From assembly GCA_032160705.1 (NCBI GenBank), contig JAVHVE010000073.1, positions 62,001 through 126,000 on the forward strand: 64,000 nt of DNA. The letters run 5' to 3'. Source of the DNA: QHXM01 sp032160705 (GTDB taxonomy: Bacteria > Acidobacteriota > Blastocatellia > Pyrinomonadales > Pyrinomonadaceae). Shown here piece after piece: positions 61,078-64,000 of the stretch. Numbering within the stretch: the stretch's first letter is position 1; the number at the start of each line of letters is the position of its first letter. Under the pieces are notes generated by a model that was not told the DNA's origin, searched no databases, and saw only the letters and a list, made by a program, of their open reading frames with translations. The position numbers were made by a program, and so were the translations under genes.

Positions 61078-62453
61078 TATTCCGCCCCTCCTTTGCCCTT
61101 GGTCGAGAGAGTGACGATGGTGCGGCTGCGGTCAACGAAATACTTAGCAGCAGCGGCTCGTATATCTTCAGGTGTGACCTGGCCGTAGAGCGCGAACAAT
61201 TGATTGATCGTCTCCGGCGTCCGGCGCAAAGAGATGTATGGAGCAAGGATACCGGCTATCGCTTCGGAGCTATCCATCCTTAGAGCCAGGCCGTAGCGCG
61301 TCCGCGAGCGCGTCGCATCGAGCTTGTCCTGCGGAACAAGCTCTGTTGTGTAGCGTTTGAATGTCGCCAGAATCTGGTCGCGGACATAATCAACGTCCTT
61401 CTGCTCTTTGACGCGCGAGAAGATGGCGAAAAGCTCTCCGTCAATCTGGTCGTCAAACGAAGCACTGACAAAATCCACCTTCTGCTCTTTGAGCACTAGC
61501 CGCTGGTAAAGATCGGAGTTTTCGCCGAAGGCAATGGACGCCAGTAGATCGAGCGCGGCCTTATCTTTTTTCTCGTCCGAATAGGCCGGGCCACGATAAG
61601 CGACTGCAATGTAGGGAAGCGTCGGCGAAGCCCAGTCAACGTGAGCCTGGCGGGGCGCGGTCTGTTCCGGCTCAGATGGAATTTGCGGGACGTAGTCGCC
61701 ACGCTTCCAGCTCCCGAAATATTTATTGACCATCGCCAGAACATTTGCGCGCTGCACATCGCCGACGACTACGATGGTCGTGTATTCGGGACGATAGTAG
61801 CGATTGTAGAACTGCCAACTGTAATCATACTGGTTCGGCATGTCCTCGATATCTTTGATATAGCCCATCGTGGTGTGCGCGTAGGTATGTTTATTAAAAG
61901 CAGTCTCGCGCAGTTTCTCGTAGAGTTGCGAAAACGGGCTGGCGCTGTTCTTGTTGTACTCACCCAACACCGCGCGCGTTTCCGTCTTATAAGCATCGGG
62001 CGCATATTTGAGATGCTGGAATCGGTCGCCCTCAATCTCGAAAATCTTATCGAGGTCTTCTTTGGAAAAAACCGCGTGATAAACCGTGCGGTCGTCCGAT
62101 GTGTAAGCATTCGTGTCTGCCCCGGCGCGCTTGAAGATTTCCTCTCGCTGGTCGGCGGTGAAATGCTCGCTGCCACGAAACATCAAGTGCTCGAAGAGAT
62201 GCGCGTAGCCGCTCTTGCCCGGCTCAATCTCGTTGCGCGAGCCTGTCTGGACGACGATGTAGAGCGCGACAAGGTTCGGATAATCCGTCGGGACTGTAAT
62301 CAAGCGCAGCCCGTTTGGCAGATCGTCCGTCGTGTATTGATAGGGAAATAATTTTTGCTCTTTGGGCTGCGCTGCTGCTGCTGGCCGCTTTCGCTGGGCA
62401 AACACAGCGCAGGGCAAACACAGCAGGAGCGAGACGATAATCAGTAATCTCAT
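61077..62453 (-). CDS. M16 zinc peptidase
   Basis: A 458-residue exported M16 peptidase with signal peptide MRLLIIVSLLLCLPCAVFAQ. The inverted zinc motif is H85-L-F-E88-H89 (YAHLFEHLMFRG), and E165 in the AVLGEYNKN segment is the likely third ligand. The ATG at 62453 has AGGAG nine bases upstream; the frame extended to 62609 has no signal peptide and runs toward the VOC gene. It is coupled to the inactive paralogue downstream. Substrate unknown; such pairs usually degrade or process short peptides in the periplasm. Confidence 0.92.
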   Translation of the reverse strand: MRLLIIVSLLLCLPCAVFAQRKRPAAAAQPKEQKLFPYQYTTDDLPNGLRLITVPTDYPNLVALYIVVQTGSRNEIEPGKSGYAHLFEHLMFRGSEHFTADQREEIFKRAGADTNAYTSDDRTVYHAVFSKEDLDKIFEIEGDRFQHLKYAPDAYKTETRAVLGEYNKNSASPFSQLYEKLRETAFNKHTYAHTTMGYIKDIEDMPNQYDYSWQFYNRYYRPEYTTIVVVGDVQRANVLAMVNKYFGSWKRGDYVPQIPSEPEQTAPRQAHVDWASPTLPYIAVAYRGPAYSDEKKDKAALDLLASIAFGENSDLYQRLVLKEQKVDFVSASFDDQIDGELFAIFSRVKEQKDVDYVRDQILATFKRYTTELVPQDKLDATRSRTRYGLALRMDSSEAIAGILAPYISLRRTPETINQLFALYGQVTPEDIRAAAAKYFVDRSRTIVTLSTKGKGGAE

Positions 62454-62572
62454 TGGCGGAAACTCCTGAACTTTATTGAGATGGATTGAATGGAGACGGC
62501 GGCTATTATACACAATCGAAAGGCGGAGAGCGACGACGCGCGAGCGATTCAAGCAGGCAAAACTGTGACAAA

Positions 62573-62986
62573 TCAAATCCCGCCCGTCTTCATCAGGACG
62601 ACTCTCCACCCATCAGGGTCTTCAAAAGTAATTCCATTCTGCTCCCAGTAAGGATTCTCAGGCGCAACCGGAAAATACCCCAGGCCGCCAAGACGCTCAA
62701 TCAGAAGGTTGACTGCCTGTTGGTCAGGGATATAGAAGACGAGAAGATTGTCTTTGGTCGGAGCAGGGCAGGGGCTGCCTTCACGATGAGAAGTGAATTC
62801 AAGATGGTATTCATGGCCGGGTAGTCCCAACATCACGCCGAAATATCCCGCATGTTCTTCAAACGAGCCGATGACTTTCAGCCCGAGCCCATCACGATAA
62901 AAGCGGACGACTTCATTTAAGCGAGAGGTCGGGCGCGCAAATCTCACTTGCACGGCTGGAAGCGACTGAGGCCACTGGTTAATCAT
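62573..62986 (-). CDS. VOC-family (glyoxalase/bleomycin-resistance-like) protein
   Basis: A 137-residue protein with the paired beta-alpha-beta-beta-beta modules of the vicinal oxygen chelate fold (VQVRFARPTSRLNEVVRFYRDGLGLKVIGSFEE; GITFEDPDGWRVVLMKT). His residues in HEYHLEF and the acidic ends (FEDPDGW) are candidate metal ligands. The substrate cannot be told from sequence. Minus-strand neighbour of the phosphoribosyltransferase gene, 26 bases after its end. Confidence 0.85.
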   Translation of the reverse strand: MINQWPQSLPAVQVRFARPTSRLNEVVRFYRDGLGLKVIGSFEEHAGYFGVMLGLPGHEYHLEFTSHREGSPCPAPTKDNLLVFYIPDQQAVNLLIERLGGLGYFPVAPENPYWEQNGITFEDPDGWRVVLMKTGGI

Positions 62987-63012
62987 GTCGAGCTATGCGT
63001 GACAGACGTGAG

Positions 63013-64000
63013 TTATTTCTTATTTACAAGCTCCTGGGAAAGTTGCTCAGGCACTTTCAGAATATCCCGCCAGCCGGAATGATCTTCGCGCATCGCAGCC
63101 GTCAAACCATCTCGTAGTTCACGCAGACGGTCGCTCAACGTGCATGAATAATTATTGATGTCCGTGAAACGCGCACGCTGCTCTTCGACAAAAGCTTTCT
63201 GTTTCGTGATGGAAGGGATGGCATCATGGCGACCGTTCTCCCAGAAGGGGACGAGCAGACGCTCGACAGTTACAGCACGAGGAATCTGAATCTCCTCGTC
63301 GTCGAGTCCGATAATGTCTGCGATGTAGTTTCCGTCTGCGCCCTGCCCGCGAAAGATTTGCAGGCGACCCGGCAGCGTGATCTTATCCGGCGAGTTAGAG
63401 GCTTTAAGCGTCGGGAGGTTTTCAATCACGCACTCTTTGAAAATCACCCCGGCGATTTTTGACACCTCGCTCGACAGTTTTGTCCCGACGCCGAAACCTG
63501 CGGCCTGTGGAAACTCTGCGACAATATGGCGCACTTTTTCTACATCGAGGTCACCTGTCAGAATCGGCATCAACCCTTCAAATCCGTTCGCTTCAAAGAA
63601 ACTCAGACACCACGCTCCGAGTTTCGCCAGATCACCGGAATCAACGCGAAAACCTTTGAAGGCGCGGCGGCGCGCTTCAGTTGAAGTTGCCGCCATCGCC
63701 GCGTGAACCGCGCCCATGAACACATCAATCGTATCCAGGAGCAGGGTCGTGCCATTCGGGTTGGCATCGAGCCAGCGCTCGAACGCGACCTGCTCAAAAT
63801 GCTTGGCCTGGCCTGTGCGCGGCTCAGTCTCCGGCTCGTACATGAATTCAAGATAGGACTGCTGCCAGTAGTGAGCTTCTGTCCCGACCGCCGGAATATC
63901 CAGACGATGCGCCGCCTCCATGTTCGAGGTGTCATTGAAGCCGCCAATGAAGGCGTAGGTCGCAACTTCAACGGCGCGCTCAATGTCGCCATTGCGTCTG
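63013..64000 (-). CDS. pncB: Nicotinate phosphoribosyltransferase, C-terminal part (cut by window edge)
   Basis: The frame is open to the window edge (RRNGDIERAVEVATYAFIGGFNDTSN before ATG 63921 continues the same protein), so the gene is cut at its 5' end. The family forms nicotinate mononucleotide from nicotinate and PRPP for NAD salvage. The visible part has GTEAHYWQQSYLEF, the phosphate-binding FKGFRVDSGDLAKLGAW, ILTGDLDVEKVRHI and GVGTKL. It ends in a helical tail (RFTDINNYSCTLSDRLRELRDGLTAAM). The internal ATG at 63921 is not a start. Confidence 0.92.
   Translation of the reverse strand, partial: RRNGDIERAVEVATYAFIGGFNDTSNMEAAHRLDIPAVGTEAHYWQQSYLEFMYEPETEPRTGQAKHFEQVAFERWLDANPNGTTLLLDTIDVFMGAVHAAMAATSTEARRRAFKGFRVDSGDLAKLGAWCLSFFEANGFEGLMPILTGDLDVEKVRHIVAEFPQAAGFGVGTKLSSEVSKIAGVIFKECVIENLPTLKASNSPDKITLPGRLQIFRGQGADGNYIADIIGLDDEEIQIPRAVTVERLLVPFWENGRHDAIPSITKQKAFVEEQRARFTDINNYSCTLSDRLRELRDGLTAAMREDHSGWRDILKVPEQLSQELVNKK

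Overview
The window reads as a chromosomal segment of a Gram-negative bacterium, most likely an acidobacterium of the Blastocatellia type. This is inferred from the mix of lipid A and KDO genes (kdsD, lpxC), outer-membrane barrel proteins of the DUF5916 kind ending in Phe, MoxR/DUF58 genes, several zinc-ribbon membrane proteins, DUF4097 proteins behind an ECF sigma factor, and intergenic spaces filled with long hairpins made of short tandem repeats. No 16S gene is present, so the assignment rests on gene content alone.

Layout. 1-7.3 kb: end of kdsD, a secreted protein, lpxC, polA and an orphan membrane histidine kinase. 7.4-15.2 kb: mostly minus-strand housekeeping (hemL, a Kbp-like BON-LysM protein, the ribosome-rescue protein RqcH, an RDD protein, DUF2203, a NYN RNase-like protein, a lipoprotein). 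15.3-25.9 kb: plus-strand genes (zinc-ribbon protein and rlmB, dodecin, cysK, an aroD-aroE fusion, a ThiF/MoeB-like E1, a secreted beta-propeller protein). A tRNA-Val(CAC) and a type IV pilin lie at 25.9-26.5 kb. MoxR, DUF58 and a fused membrane/spermidine-synthase protein follow. The heme genes hemE-hemH-hemG run on the minus strand at 32.6-36.2 kb.

The accessory part is 36,443-43,339. It is a 6,897-bp transposon that can be delimited to the base: 18-bp perfect terminal inverted repeats (AGCTTTGCCCGAAAAGTC), repeated copies of the same motif just inside each end, and a 9-bp target duplication (GGTTGAACT). It inserted at the foot of a pre-existing hairpin between hemE and an ECF sigma gene. 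It encodes a SWIM-finger transposase with an IS4-type YREK signature. Its cargo is a lipoprotein, two XRE regulators with striking palindromic operators (one a perfect 44-bp palindrome), a probable N4-cytosine DNA methyltransferase, a convergent DUF262-HNH protein, and an IS200-type TnpA. I read the methyltransferase, DUF262-HNH and regulators as a candidate mobile restriction or defence module. This is inference; no function has been shown.

Right of the transposon, an ECF sigma factor, its zinc-finger anti-sigma factor and three exported DUF4097 proteins form a unit. The sigma gene and the second DUF4097 gene carry the same promoter-like sequence with identical spacing, suggesting the sigma factor drives itself and its neighbours. 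Three tandem paralogues of about 1,000 residues (AMIN-like domain, TP-rich linker, CBM9-like domain, DUF5916 barrel) fill 49.7-59.3 kb. Two M16 peptidase-family genes (one with HxxEH, one without), a VOC-family protein and the end of a nicotinate phosphoribosyltransferase close the window.

A second theme is a family of intergenic hairpins found at more than a dozen sites. The arms are tandem short repeats of different types, yet many carry a related central core (GGATAAGGCGGAGAACC or its complement). They have spilled into the ends of real genes and create false N-terminal extensions of polA, the histidine kinase and aroDE.
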